NCBI GenBank assembly: GCA_036927565.1
Contig: JAYESD010000001.1
Coordinates: forward strand, 113,503,110-113,567,109
Origin: Tuctoria greenei
Taxonomy: Eukaryota; Streptophyta; Magnoliopsida; Poales; Poaceae
DNA length: 64,000 bases
Direction: 5' to 3'
The notes under the pieces are model-generated. The model saw only the letters and a list, made by a program, of their open reading frames with translations, searched no databases and had not been told where the DNA came from. How positions within the stretch are numbered: position 1 is the stretch's first letter; the number at the start of each line of letters is the position of its first letter. Of this stretch, positions 11,551 to 22,457 are shown piece after piece. Position numbers and translations under genes: made by a program.

Positions 11551-11814
11551 CCGAGACGCACGATAAAAAAGGAAAGCCATACACCGCGCATACTAGCGAC
11601 GCTCAATACAACCAGACAAACCCCGTCGAATAGGATATTGCGCTTATGCGGCCCAAACAAGGTAAATCTCTGGTGTCACCATCTTGATCCTGATCTATGC
11701 GTGCCCCAACCGAAACAAGAACCTTCGCGGGCTACATTTGGTAGTACCAGGGAAGTGTCGTTTCTACACTTCGACCAATACCATCATCCATGTTCCTGAT
11801 TTTTCATTGCAGGT

Positions 11815-14110
11815 AACCATAATCAACATCAGAAGTTAACTCATAACCAACCATAACCATATATTCAACCATAACCATATTGCCAAACCATAACTAAAAA
11901 CCATCCCAATACCAAGTTCCCTCTAATCATGGAAGTTGTCCAGGTGCTCATAACCAGGAGCACGACTATCATGATAGTTTTTAGACACACTCTAGAGAGG
12001 TTGTACCACTTTACCCACATGATTGTGATTTCATCACCTCTCAATGACTAGAACCTCTATTATGCTGTCTCACACTTCCATTGGTGTGTGGTTAAGAGAT
12101 CATAAAATAGCCTTTACAAATGGATTACTGGCCTATTTAGGCCCCACTGAGGTTTTACCGGTGGCGATGTCCCCTATAAAGCACATCTTCAACCAAGGGC
12201 CTCCTCTTGAGCCATTCAAATCCCAGGGTAGTCCCACCAATCATCAACAAACCCAATCCGACTACCCCTTCCCTGAGCATCCCAAATGGTCCAAATAGCA
12301 CTAGTAAAGCCCTAATTAATCAGCTACGCCGCACCTATACTTGGCCTCGTCGTGGCACTGTAGTCCTGGCTTATTCTCGCATGAACCGGTCCTTAGATCT
12401 AAAGCAAGCAACCACCATAACATCCAACCCATCCACATCCCATGCTTGCTTAGATTATCCATTACCACATCATATTAACCAGTTCATGTTAATCAAATCT
12501 CATAAGGCATAAGTAAGTTAAGTGGTGTCGTTGCCTTTCCATCCCAATTAATTAAGCGAAGCAAAAAGGTAAAAAGCCCATCTCGACTCTCTACTGTAAA
12601 TTCCAGGTGACAAGGGTGGTTAAACAAAACTAGTAAACTTCCTACCATAGGATTCCCATCAAATTGACACAATCATGCAGTTTTGCAAACAAAACATTTC
12701 TTTCAAAACAGGATCAATATGCTTCAAGGACACTTGCCTTGCTATTTGGATTGATTAGGATCAAAGATTTCAACATCTTGGTGCTATAGATCCTCCGCGG
12801 CACTCTCTAGCGCAAATCCGTCTAATCCGCACAACAAATATACAAGACAAGAATACAATCAAAGAGTGCACAAACATTACTCAAAATGACATGATATGCA
12901 TGATTAATGCAAATGCAAGGTAAAACTAGTTAATGAGTTGCTTTTAATGATCACTAACTAGTTCTAAAAGATTTTAACAAGTTTATACAGGTTTGGAGTT
13001 GATTTGATCAAATTTTAGAAGTAATTCAACAGAAATTAGTCAGGAAAATCGGACTAGTTCGCAGGAAACAGGACAAGTCCGCACTACACGAGAACAACAA
13101 CTTAGGGTTTCCTAGATCGACGTGAATTTGGAGATTTGGGGTTGAATTCAAGTAAGGAAAATAGAATAGAAGGTATACCAAGTGTTTAGGACTCCAAAGA
13201 ATCAGGGAACTTGGAGGTAACACTTGGATCTTGACGATCTAGGGTTGATGAAGATCTTGGAGATGATATGGTGATGAGGAACACAAAGTTGATGGAGATC
13301 TTGATCCACTTTCGTTTCCTCCTCTTCTTCTTGCTCTAGGTCTTCTTCTCCCTCCTTGATGGCGGCTATTCACGAGCTACGGTTTGGGTGAGGCAAAAAT
13401 GTGGCAAACAGATGTCAAGTCAACTGGTGGTGTTGTTTCTATAGAGGTGGAGGCTAGGGTTAGATGGATTTCGAGTTTTGAGATGAGTAGAGGCCGGTTT
13501 AGAGTCCCACATGGGCTCTAAAAGAGTTAGGCACGACGTCTCTAGGCCCACTTAACGTGAAATCCAAGAAACAAGTTGTATAAAAATAGATCAATTCAGT
13601 CATGTTTTATCAGACAAGTTCGAAAAGGATCGGACTAGTCTGAAGTTGTCCAGAGAAAAATCGGACAAGTCTGGACTGGACATTAGACAAGTCCGAACTT
13701 ATCCAGAGAGGAAAAACGAATGACTCTGGCCAAAAATCGGACAAGTCCAACTTCAGTCAAAGAGGAAAAAGGACAAGTCCGCTAGAGTATCGGACTAGTC
13801 CGGACAAGTCCAGGGACTTAGCAAATTTTCAAGGATTCTTGGAACACCGGACTAGTCCGCACATGGACGGACAAGTCTGAAAATCTCTAGAGCGAAAAAT
13901 AGACTAGTCCGCAGAAAAACGAACAAGTCCGATCGAGGTCAGAGAGAAATCGGACTAGTCCGCACCAAAATCAGACTAGTCCGCACTTTCCAGAATTCTT
14001 AAGTGCGGTTTTGTTTTTAAATCATTTTAAACTTTTTCCTTTTGATATGGATTAATGTTAAACATATATTAGGATGTATGCAATGCATGATGAATAAAAA
14101 TCAGGGTGTT
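11815..14110 (-). repeat. Tekay-A LTR fragment, left end missing
   Basis: It is collinear with about 39690-41903. The first 580 bp of the LTR and any primer-binding site are missing, and it ends GGGTGTT at 14110. The TATA position near 13437 reads TTTCTATAG and is mutated. A CGGAC array is present at 13610-13995. It holds no genes. It may be the partner of the 1-1655 fragment with Tat-1 lying between them, but the boundaries do not prove this. Confidence 0.75.
13610..13995. repeat. Inverted CGGAC half-site array (third Tekay-A LTR)
   Basis: More than a dozen CGGACTAGTCCG and CGGACAAGTCCG variants occur here. They are more degenerate than those at 1183-1505 but in the same position within the LTR. 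Confidence 0.8.
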
Positions 14111-14306
14111 GTGAAATCGTTGCAATACCATACTACTTGCCACAGATGTCGAGGCGTCGCAATAACCTATCGCCACAAGAATTATTACGACATTCATAAA
14201 AACTATCAACGCGCTCTTTTTCGTTGCAACAGTGACCTATTGCAACGAAAAACGACCTATTGCGATGAATTTTTTTGTTGCGATAAACCAGAATCCTTGC
14301 AGTGTA
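14111..14306 (-). mobile_element. CACTA-like terminus, probably non-autonomous
   Basis: On the minus strand the segment begins CACTGCAAGGATTCTGG at 14306. It continues with several copies of a TTGCAACGA / CCTATTGC motif resembling the subterminal repeats of CACTA transposons. The other end is missing because LTR sequence stops at 14110. It abuts the transposase coding sequence directly, so it may be an insertion into that gene or a rearranged end. Confidence is low because no second terminus or target duplication could be found. Confidence 0.4.
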
Positions 14307-15328
14307 GGTTGTACAGAATGACAAAGACGGGCCAACAGGAGTATGGTGTGGCATTTGTACTGAACGATGACAATCCATCTATCGCCAACCCAATGCAAAC
14401 ATTTCTCGCTTCATGGCTGAAATTTGGATCGAACCGGTTCAGCGCCTTCCATGCCTCACCGTTGTAAAGGTGCGTCATGACTCCATTGTTCTGACATACA
14501 CCTTCTTTGTGCCATCTCTTGTGTCTGGCAGTTTTTTTTCAAAGGAATAGCCGCTTCAACTGAGGTGTTATGGGTAAGTAATGAAGTTGCTTATGTGTGA
14601 AATCTATCATCATAGTACCACCATCGTTATTAACAACTTCGACAAACCTTGGTTGACTACATTTTAAACATTTGTTCTTATTGGCATGCTCTCTCGAGAA
14701 AAGCATGCAGTTGTCCGAACACACATCAATCTTCTCGTATTTGATACCTAGACCGGTAAGAATTTTCTTCGTGTGATACATATCATTAGGCATTTTGTTG
14801 GGTTGTGGAAGGACCTTGCTAAACAATTCGATGACATCGTTGTAGCAGTTATTAGAAAATAAGTATTTAGATTTAATTGTCATATGTCTAGTAACGAAAG
14901 TGTGGAGGGTCATTTCAGTGTGGCCATGCAATGACTCTTCTGAAGCTTTGAGAAGATTGAAGAACTTTTCAACCTCTGCTGTAGGAGGATCCTCCATAAT
15001 CTTTGGTTGTATAGTTTCCAGCATCTCATCCATCATATCAACACCTGTGTCATCATCACTGTTCGCTTCCACTTCTTGTACCTTGTACAGCTTGAGAAGT
15101 TGTCTCACCGTGGAAGGTCCACACCTCATATGTGACATGTAACTGTTTCGACACAAGTGTATCAAAAAGTTCCATTTTGTCCGCAAACTTCCCGTTCCGA
15201 CATTTCGTACAAGGGAACCGCACCTTATCGATATTTGACAACAAAAAAGCTCGTTCTACAAAAGCATATGTCTTGGCAAACCACTCATCTAAGTGACCAC
15301 CAGTTCTGCCCATCCAACCAATATACAT
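14307..15328 (-). pseudogene. CACTA (En/Spm) TNP2-type transposase, N-terminal fragment
   Basis: The minus strand begins MYIGWMGRTGGHLDEWF and carries a conserved FPCTKCRNGKF motif, which fits the transposase-associated domain at the N-terminus of TNP2 proteins. The following frame (15186-14539) contains the MPNDMYHTKKIL...CLKCSQPRF stretch typical of the transposase_21 domain. After an in-frame stop near 14539, the same frame resumes with NGEAWKALNRFDPNFSHEARNVCIGLAIDG...YSCWPVFVILYNL, another hallmark of this family. There is a frameshift between 15186 and 15056, and the rest of the gene is missing beyond 14307, where the CACTGCAAGG terminus starts. This is a dead fragment of a cut-and-paste transposase. 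The family call is quite sure. Confidence 0.85.
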
Positions 15329-15405
15329 CTAATTGTCGTCTTCACCCATATTTGACTCTGTAGTTTAAAGCCAAAGAAATGATGGTTACTTTATACTTTG
15401 TTTAA

Positions 15406-15616
15406 TGTCACGACCCTACATCTACTGGAAAGGATAGGTCCTAAACCCACCCAAGAGTGACCGTGTGGGAGTGCTTATGATGAGACCTGTGGTATCGATT
15501 CCGACAAAATTTCGGCAGCATAACCCAACTGTTCTCCAACTACAAGCCCAAAATTGGTGCAGCAGAGAACATCAGGGTTATACCGTTAAAATCTTGTCTG
15601 GATCCAGACTCTCATC
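15406..15616. repeat. Possible LTR-end fragment of an unidentified element
   Basis: It starts TGTCACGACCC, a common LTR start, and contains GACAAAATTTCGGCAGCA, a phrase often seen in gypsy LTRs. No coding sequence or partner was found. It stops where the Tekay-A element begins at 15617 and may continue beyond 41903. This is a weak call. Confidence 0.35.
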
Positions 15617-16483
15617 TGTGACACTCAGTTCTGAAAATGAACAAAGTGAACGCATATGTGTGCCCAGGATGTTCAACACACATACAAAAGTGCATTCACA
15701 GAAGAGTATACAGGAAAATACCACAAAACAAGATTAATTAACCAAATTTTATTACACGACCATATTATCATTGAATACAAGCTCTAATGAATATTAATAT
15801 CAAGTCCAACTAATGCAGCAAAAATAAACTAATTAAGCAACTAAGCAAAGGGGTATAGCGCACCTCCATGCAACACCACAGGCAAAGCTGACGGTAGACA
15901 CGGCCTAGAACTCTGCATTATCATCATTAAACTCCCAATCCTGACCTGCAACTGTTGGCGGGGGGATTGCAAGAGTGAGTACATGTCGAACTCAGCAAGT
16001 GTGGAATGTATGACATGCGGCTGACTCAAATGACGAATATAATAATGGTTAAGTGCTGAAAAGTACATTAAAATATTTGAAAAGCAATATATTACATGTA
16101 TATGAAATAAACCCATCATAAGACACGTAGTTATCATAATACTAGTCCATATTTCATATCCATCATACCATAATTTAATTCATAACTATCCATAACCATA
16201 ATACCAACCATAACCATCCCAAATCCCAATTTTCCTCTAATCATGTGAGGGTCCAGGTTGCTCATAATCAGGAGCATGGCTATCATGATAGTTTTATACA
16301 CAATCTGTAGAGGTTGTACCGCTTTACCCACGTTTTTGTGATTTCATTACCTATCGATGATTATAGAATCTTAATTAAGTGGTCTCACACTTCCTTAGGT
16401 GTGTGGCCAAGAGATCACAAAATAGCCTTTACAAAGAGATAACTAGCCTATGCAGACCCCACTGAGTTTTCACCGGTGGTGAT
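15617..16483 (-). repeat. Tekay-A 3' LTR, left part
   Basis: It begins TGTGACACTCAGTTCTG, matching TGTGACACCCGGTTCCG at 39108. It runs to the insertion point of Tekay-B and continues at 32412. Confidence 0.9.
16479..16483. other. Target-site duplication, left copy (GTGAT)
   Basis: GTGAT directly precedes the Tekay-B LTR start TGTAAAACCCC. The identical pentamer follows the 3' LTR at 32407-32411. Confidence 0.95.
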
Positions 16484-19400
16484 TGTAAAACCCCACTTTT
16501 ATGGCATGTTAAGTTCATATGGGTTTTGTGATCAACTATTTTGGATCTCCAATATAATGGTACACATGAACTATGCCATCCAAAACTTTTCTTACACTCT
16601 TTGTTAGATTCTTTTATCATGGGTATTAGACTTCACCATGAATCCAAATTATATTATATTCACCTTTTAAGAATAAGAATTTTTGGATAAGGATTAGTAA
16701 GCAATGCACAATGAAGCCCTAATAAGCTCTAAACCAAATATTCAAATTAAGGGCTCTAAATTTCTCCATGAGCTCCTAAATTCCTCAATAGCATGCTTAC
16801 AAAGTTTCAAGATTTTAGAAACTCATCTACTATTTTTACTGAGGTGCTTGGCAAATTTGAATCAAATTCAAATCTGAATTTTAATTCTTCTCCAACTTCT
16901 TTAAACATAAGAATTGAGTTCACCATTGTGTTCAGAATAATTCATGGGCCATCTCCACAAAATTTCATGATTTTTGGAGTTGATCTTCTATTTTTAAATG
17001 AATTAGTAACTGAACTGTGGGGAGAATCACTGGACAGTGGGCCCCACATGTCAGCCCCCTTTTAAACGGATCAGCTCAAACCCCGCCACCTCTGCACCGA
17101 CGCGCCCCCGCTCGACACCGCGCGTGCGCATGCAGCTCCAGCGAGCTGCCTGCCTGCTCGCCGCGGCCCTATAAAAGGCCGGCCGAAGCTCCCTTTAATC
17201 CTCATCCCCGATCACAGCTCCACTGCCTCGCCACTATTCTTCCGCCGCGCGCCATCGCCGCCGCTCGTCACTGCTCCGCGGCGTGCCGCCGTTCCGCGCC
17301 GTTTCAAGCCTAGCTCCAAAGAGCAAAAAGGTGCGCCTGATCAAACTCTAGCTCATGGTACAAACCGTTTCCCTTATCGTTGAAGCCTGAGCAAGTTATT
17401 GTTCGTTTCCTCTACGGCCGAGGGTAGATAGCTAGCTATGATTTCATGTCAAATTCCTTTTCGGCAAGCAATCATCCTTTGCAATTACTTAGAGATAGTT
17501 TCTATAGGCCCTAGCGATCCTGTCTGAGCAAAAACCTTTAAGGATCATCAAGCAACGGCTCTGAATTTCGAGTTTTGCTCGCCGCCGGTGAGAAAACCTC
17601 GGTTCACCGTCGAACTCACTCCCCTTCTGCGCCCATATCCTTGAACTCCATCATCCCAGAAAGGTTTTGGAGCAATTCCCAAGTGATTTGAGCTACTCTA
17701 TAGAGAGTTCTATGATGCCCGAGCGCTCATCGCCGCCACCGCCGTCGCACGACCTTTTCCGGCGAGCTTCAAGACCCACTGACCTCACCATCGTGCTCAG
17801 CGACCCCAAAAACCCCCAGGCGGCAAGTTTCCGCGAATCTGGTGCGTTGGATTGGCCGGCGGCGAGGCTCGCCGGAGAGCACCGCCGCGGGAACCCCGCG
17901 CGCCGCCCGCGTCGGGAGGTAGAAGACGACGCGGCGGGTCCCGCGTGTCAGCGGCTGTAAATCCCGTCGGATCAGGTGTGGCCACGGGATTTGCTGTGGC
18001 TACGCGGTGGGAATCTGTGGCCCCCTTGTGGTTTAAATACTATTGGTTCATTTTAAAACAGTGGGGCCCACGAGTTAAATCAAATTAGGAAATTATTCCA
18101 GATTAGGCTCCAACTTAGAAAATCCATAACTTTCTGTAGGATACTCCAAAATTCTTCAAACAAATTATGTTCGAAAGCTCTTGAGCTCTAGTTTCTGTCA
18201 ATACCAATTAGGTTCTGTGAAACTCAGAGTTAAATTCTGTAGAAAATAATCTTTCCTAATGCAAGTGCAATTTTTCCAGACAAGATATCCACGGGAAAAA
18301 TCCCCAAAATTCACATAAAATTTATTGTCCTATTCTTGATTATCAGGCAAGATTTGGGAGCCATAGCACCTGTTCAACTCTCTGTATAATTCAATTTCCT
18401 TTTTCAGTTATTGAATTTTCACAGCTTTTAGGTTGCTTTATTAGGTCCCAAAATTTTACTGAGTCTTCCTTTAGTCATACCCTAGCTCCTGTTAAAGTCT
18501 TGGATTTAATTAACCTACTATACTAGTCCTAAACCAGTTACAAACTAAATAATTGATTTAATGTCTAGAAACTCAATTATAAAGTAAATTCAGAAATTCT
18601 TGCCGAATCAGAAATACGATAACTCCTTCCCCACAGCTTAGAAAATTATGAAACAAATTTTGCTAAGACCAGGACCACTCCCTCCATCTTGATTTTCAAC
18701 TGTTAGCTAGGTTCAAGCTACAGTTTCCTCTCGGAAATTTTTTGGAAGTTGATTGCTTGCCATACTTTCGGAGGCCACAATCTTCTATGATCATCTCCTG
18801 TTCTTTGCAAGAGCCTTGATCACCTTCCATAGTATCTACCATCGAAGTTCCAAAGCCAATTAAGGTCTCTGTCTTATAGTGATCACCATGAATTACCTTA
18901 TGGTCTTAAAATAAATAAATTTCAAAGTCATTTATATATCCATGTTATCTGCATATCGTATAGTGACCGAAGTCGAGGAGGAGCCAGAAGCCTTGGAAGA
19001 GAACCTTCCAATTTTTAACTCAGAACCTGACCTGCAACAAGGCAAGCCCCGGTTTGCATTTAAGTCGTTTATGAGCTTTTGCTTTATCACTATGATGAAT
19101 AGTATATGAATTGTGCATTACATTTAGGGTGAATGATACTCCACTTGCATGACCAAAAATCCCAGGGGTTTATTTGGCACGAGTTACAGTTTGACCTGTA
19201 GTAACTGCTTTGCTAGTGCATAGGAGATCCGGTAGAAGTCGAGTAGTTGGAATCTACTCACGAGAGATGTATCTCACAGGATTGGTTGAATAGAAAATGG
19301 CTTAATATAATGAAATTGAGACCGGGCAGGGAATGGATAGGAAGCGGCGAGAATTGAGTCTCGGTCGCATAGCCCTGCCTGTGTCGATTAAGGCCCGTCC

Positions 19401-20497
19401 GTATGCAGCCCCTTCGGACAAGCTTGAATTGTACCGGCAATATAATGGACATATGGAATCCAATAAACTGATGTAACTTGATAACTGGGATGTTGAGACC
19501 CATTAACTCACCATCGATAGGGGTGGGTTGAGGACAGTAAGGTGTAAATCGGTCGGCGGACACATGAGGTGTTCCGTGCGGAGACCTTCTGTTTGCGGAG
19601 GTGAGACAGGCTCAGCATTTGAGTTTCTTGTGAAAGGTGGCCATATACGCCTAGTACTGAAGTGTTATGTAGGTACAGGTGTGCTCGCTGACACTTCCGA
19701 ACGACGTATGTGTCGTGTTGTCCGGGTGTGTCCTGATTGCAATCACTGTCCCTCGCAGTAATAGAGTACCACTTGTTCACTGAGCGGTGACGTAGTAAAT
19801 ACTAAAGAAGTCAGGAAAGTCATATGATATTGAATTATAATTACTTTGCAACTTTGTTTGGTTTAGAGATAGTATAACTAAAGATTTACAATTTCCCCAT
19901 ACTTTAGCTGTAATAGCATTATGTGCTTTGGGCATGTCATATCATCGGTAAAGCGTTTCTTGTTTGATCGTGGAGCCCATGATGTGCCGTGCTCAGAGAA
20001 TGTCATTTGCTACTTAAAACTTGGTTATAAGGATCCACTTGTAGGCGAGTTATTTGTGCTATTCCTTACCTATGTTTAGTGTCCCCGTGCATCTGTCTAG
20101 TGAGACGGTTAAGTCTTGCTGAGCCTTAAGCTCACGTTTGCAGTTAACGAGTTTTTGCAGGTTACCCTATTGAGGATGGGTTTGACGATGAGGCAACACC
20201 CCCTCCAGGGTGTACAGCCGAGTGGGAACCCTGCACGCCGCCATAGTTTGAGTGTTGCTAGTGCAAAGTATCCCTGGCATGGAAAACTTTGCTTTTTGCA
20301 TAGCTAGTGCTGAGAGCGTAGCTATGGTATGTATATATTTCTTTACATCCGCTAGTATTGTGAAAACTTCCGCTGTGTATTAAATAAAAGACTTGGTCTT
20401 GTACTTTATTCTGGTTCTATTCTTGTAAACTGTTGGGTGTCGCATCGCACGACACCACCCAATGAGATCCTCGGATGTGTGGACTCCGGTCCCCACA
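16484..20497 (+). repeat. Tekay-B 5' LTR (4014 bp)
   Basis: It starts TGTAAAACCCC and ends GGTCCCCACA. The U3 is about 685 bp up to the TATA box and is followed by a strongly GC-rich leader at 17050-17960. The last 1.4 kb is shared with the Tekay-C and Tekay-D LTRs. Compared with the 3' LTR it lacks 17 bp near 17613, where ACTC repeats flank the gap. The short ORFs inside are GC-driven artefacts. Confidence 0.95.
17169..17178 (+). promoter_or_regulatory. Tekay-B LTR TATA box
   Basis: CTATAAAAGG sits in a GC-rich context, with transcription expected to start about 30 bp downstream near 17200. An identical copy is in the 3' LTR. Confidence 0.75.
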
Positions 20498-20501
20498 GAC
20501 A

Positions 20502-20513
20502 TGGTATCAGAGC
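20502..20513 (+). other. Primer-binding site (initiator tRNA-Met type)
   Basis: TGGTATCAGAGC lies 4 bases after the LTR end. It is complementary to the 3' end of plant initiator tRNA-Met and starts minus-strand DNA synthesis. The same motif follows the Tekay-D LTR at 61450. Confidence 0.95.
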
Positions 20514-22457
20514 TTCGTTGGGAACAGTGTACCGGAAAAGAACATATTTTCAAAAATTAGGAACTTGAGTGAGGAATTAGTTATATGCCGTTATAAGGAG
20601 TATTATTAGTATAAGATATAAAGGTGGTAAACTAACTATGTGTTATTATATTCTGTAACGACGCTCCGACATCAGGTAAGAGGTAAGGTACGCCACCGAG
20701 AGCGGATCAATCTCGGTAAGCTCAGCATACGAGAGATGGTATGTGAAATTTCCGTGGCTTGGCACGGAAAGTCAATATGAGTCTTTGAAACTTTCCATGT
20801 TTCTAAGAACATATGACACGCGGTACCCCAGCGTGACACAAAGTTAGAGGGAAACCCCGTCGGGTGGTATGTAACCCGATAGTGTGTTCTCATATCTATG
20901 AGAACATACGAACACGTATGCCCGAGCGTGTATAAGCCGGATCGTACGGGAGTCTTTGCTGTATAGACGTATTTACAGCCATGTAACTCGAGACATGGCC
21001 TTGCTCGAGGACGACTCACGCCAGAGTCGTATGCATTTACTTTTAGTTATATATTATTGTGACTGACTGCCATGTTTCCCCGTGCCGCCCTTGAGGTGCG
21101 AAGGTGTGAAAGGGGATTGTTTGTCTTCTGCAGGTAACCTAACTCCGGTAGCAACCCGTGTAGAAGCCATTTGCGAGGGAACGATATAGGAACCACCTAT
21201 AGACGTAACCGGATGTACCGGATAGAATTTCCTTTTGTGAGGCACGTAGTACCGTCAGTATCAAACATGATACTAGACCCTCCCCACCGACAGAATGGTT
21301 GCATTGTGTTTTGAGAAAGTCCGACTATCAGATACTGATAATTTCGGGCTCGACTTGATAAAATGGATAGGACCAAGATTCTTGCTTTCTGGTAGAAGTA
21401 GCTCAACTTCGCCAGGTTGTAATTTTGGTTAGCAATTAGATAAGCATATCCTACATGAATGGAAAGCTCGTGAAGGTCTCTCCAACTTTTCCGTTGACCA
21501 TAAAGACAGAAAAGCTTATTAATCTGTTGAAAACTGGGGTTTACTGTAATTACTCCATATGAACCCACCTTTGTACCGTTTCTGTATTCTTGCCATAACT
21601 CACTGTAGAAAAATCCACTACCTTATTGGGATATATGTTTGAGAAGGGTAGGTGGAGATTCACGAGTTTGTTTTGGGGAGTCCTTCCTGATTTTAATTGG
21701 AGTTTAACCAAATTGGGAAGTCAGCACAGTAAACTGCATGACTGCTGATGCAAATCAGTCAGCTTTACTGTTGAGTTTGGATAATTATAACCCCTAATCC
21801 AGAACAGTGATATGGTTACGCATGTACATTTCTGGAAAGCTTAGGAAGTCATCTATCAACTTTATTTATCACTCCTAACCTGAATCTAGGTGTAGCTATG
21901 CCTAATTCCATTTGTCGCAAATTTGGTTCCTGCAGTCCAGAACTTGGAACAGTTTGCATATAATTGTGAATTGATGCATAATACCTTCTTGACAAGGTTG
22001 TCGTGGTGGAACTTCTTTAGTTCTGGATTGTTAACACGATGTTATTCAATGTTTATTTTGACACTACCTCAATATCTTATCATGATGAACCTGTATAGAA
22101 TGTGGAGATAAGCCCATATACAGGGGAGGTTCTGTCGAAATTTTCAGAACCCTTGAGTCAACTTAAAACTGGTATAGATTGTTCATACTAGTTCAACAGT
22201 GGCTGTATGAGTACAATCTGGAAAGGTTTTGAAGTGTACTACAATTTTTGTATTCAACATAAAGTTTAGTTCTGACTTCTTCTGTATGAAACTTAAGGTT
22301 AATGCAGACAGGTCAGATAAACCAGAACTGTACTCATTTCCAGATTGCCGCTTTGACTGAACCAATTGATTAGGGATATTTCTTTTTGTCCCACATCATC
22401 AGTGATTGGGTCGAATACTTAAACGGTGTATTGACATTCGGGTATATTTGTCCACAG
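20514..22457 (+). other. Tekay-B untranslated leader with ~190-bp periodic landmarks
   Basis: This is 1.9 kb without a gene. GGAAAGCTY-like landmarks occur at 21461, 21834 and 22220, spaced 373 and 386 bp apart. That is about two periods of the ~191-bp array seen clearly in Tekay-D. The segment ends in TTTGTCCACAG directly before the ORF0 ATG. Confidence 0.5.
20676..21133 (+). other. Putative leader intron in Tekay-B
   Basis: A double donor, CAG|GTAAGA and GAG|GTAAGG, starts at 20676 and 20683. A pyrimidine-rich acceptor TTGTCTTCTGCAG ends at 21133. Both ends are conserved in Tekay-D (61623 and 62092), while much of the downstream leader differs. The acceptor is followed at once by GTAACC, a possible second donor. 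This is an inference from consensus and conservation only. Confidence 0.45.

Larger units (their letters stand above)
1656..11811 (+). mobile_element. Tat-1: 3' part of a Tat-lineage Ty3/gypsy element
   Basis: The orientation is set by a plus-strand TATA box at 11541, a polypurine-like tract just before 10941, and an LTR start that aligns with the start of the Tat-2 LTR. The internal part holds no gag or pol. It contains a decayed gene on the opposite strand, hairpin repeats, and a 4157-bp direct duplication. An antisense ORF between pol and the 3' LTR is known from Tat-lineage elements, and the arrangement here fits that. Its 5' part was lost at the junction near 1656 and its right end abuts another LTR near 11815. 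The lineage assignment is moderately sure. Confidence 0.65.
10941..11811 (+). repeat. Tat-1 3' LTR
   Basis: The start TTTTGGTACCCTGCG aligns with TGTCGATACCCTGCG of Tat-2, so the terminal TG has decayed. Homology to the Tat-2 LTR runs through the TATA box to about 11785. The exact right end is uncertain because a Tekay-A LTR fragment begins near 11815. The U3 contains repeated AGGGAAGCTCC units at 11130-11270. Confidence 0.65.

Noticed and set aside
17017..17313. 98-residue frame at the LTR promoter, also at 28909-29205
   Set aside because: It crosses the TATA box and is compositionally biased. The duplicate simply reflects the LTR pair.
19258..19780. 90-101-residue frames in the LTR U5, repeated at 31122-31689 and near 60123-60694
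   Set aside because: The recurrence follows LTR homology. The frames shift between families and have no protein features.
20502..20513. tRNA gene remnant
   Set aside because: Only the 12-base primer-complement is present. No tRNA arms or internal promoter boxes were seen.
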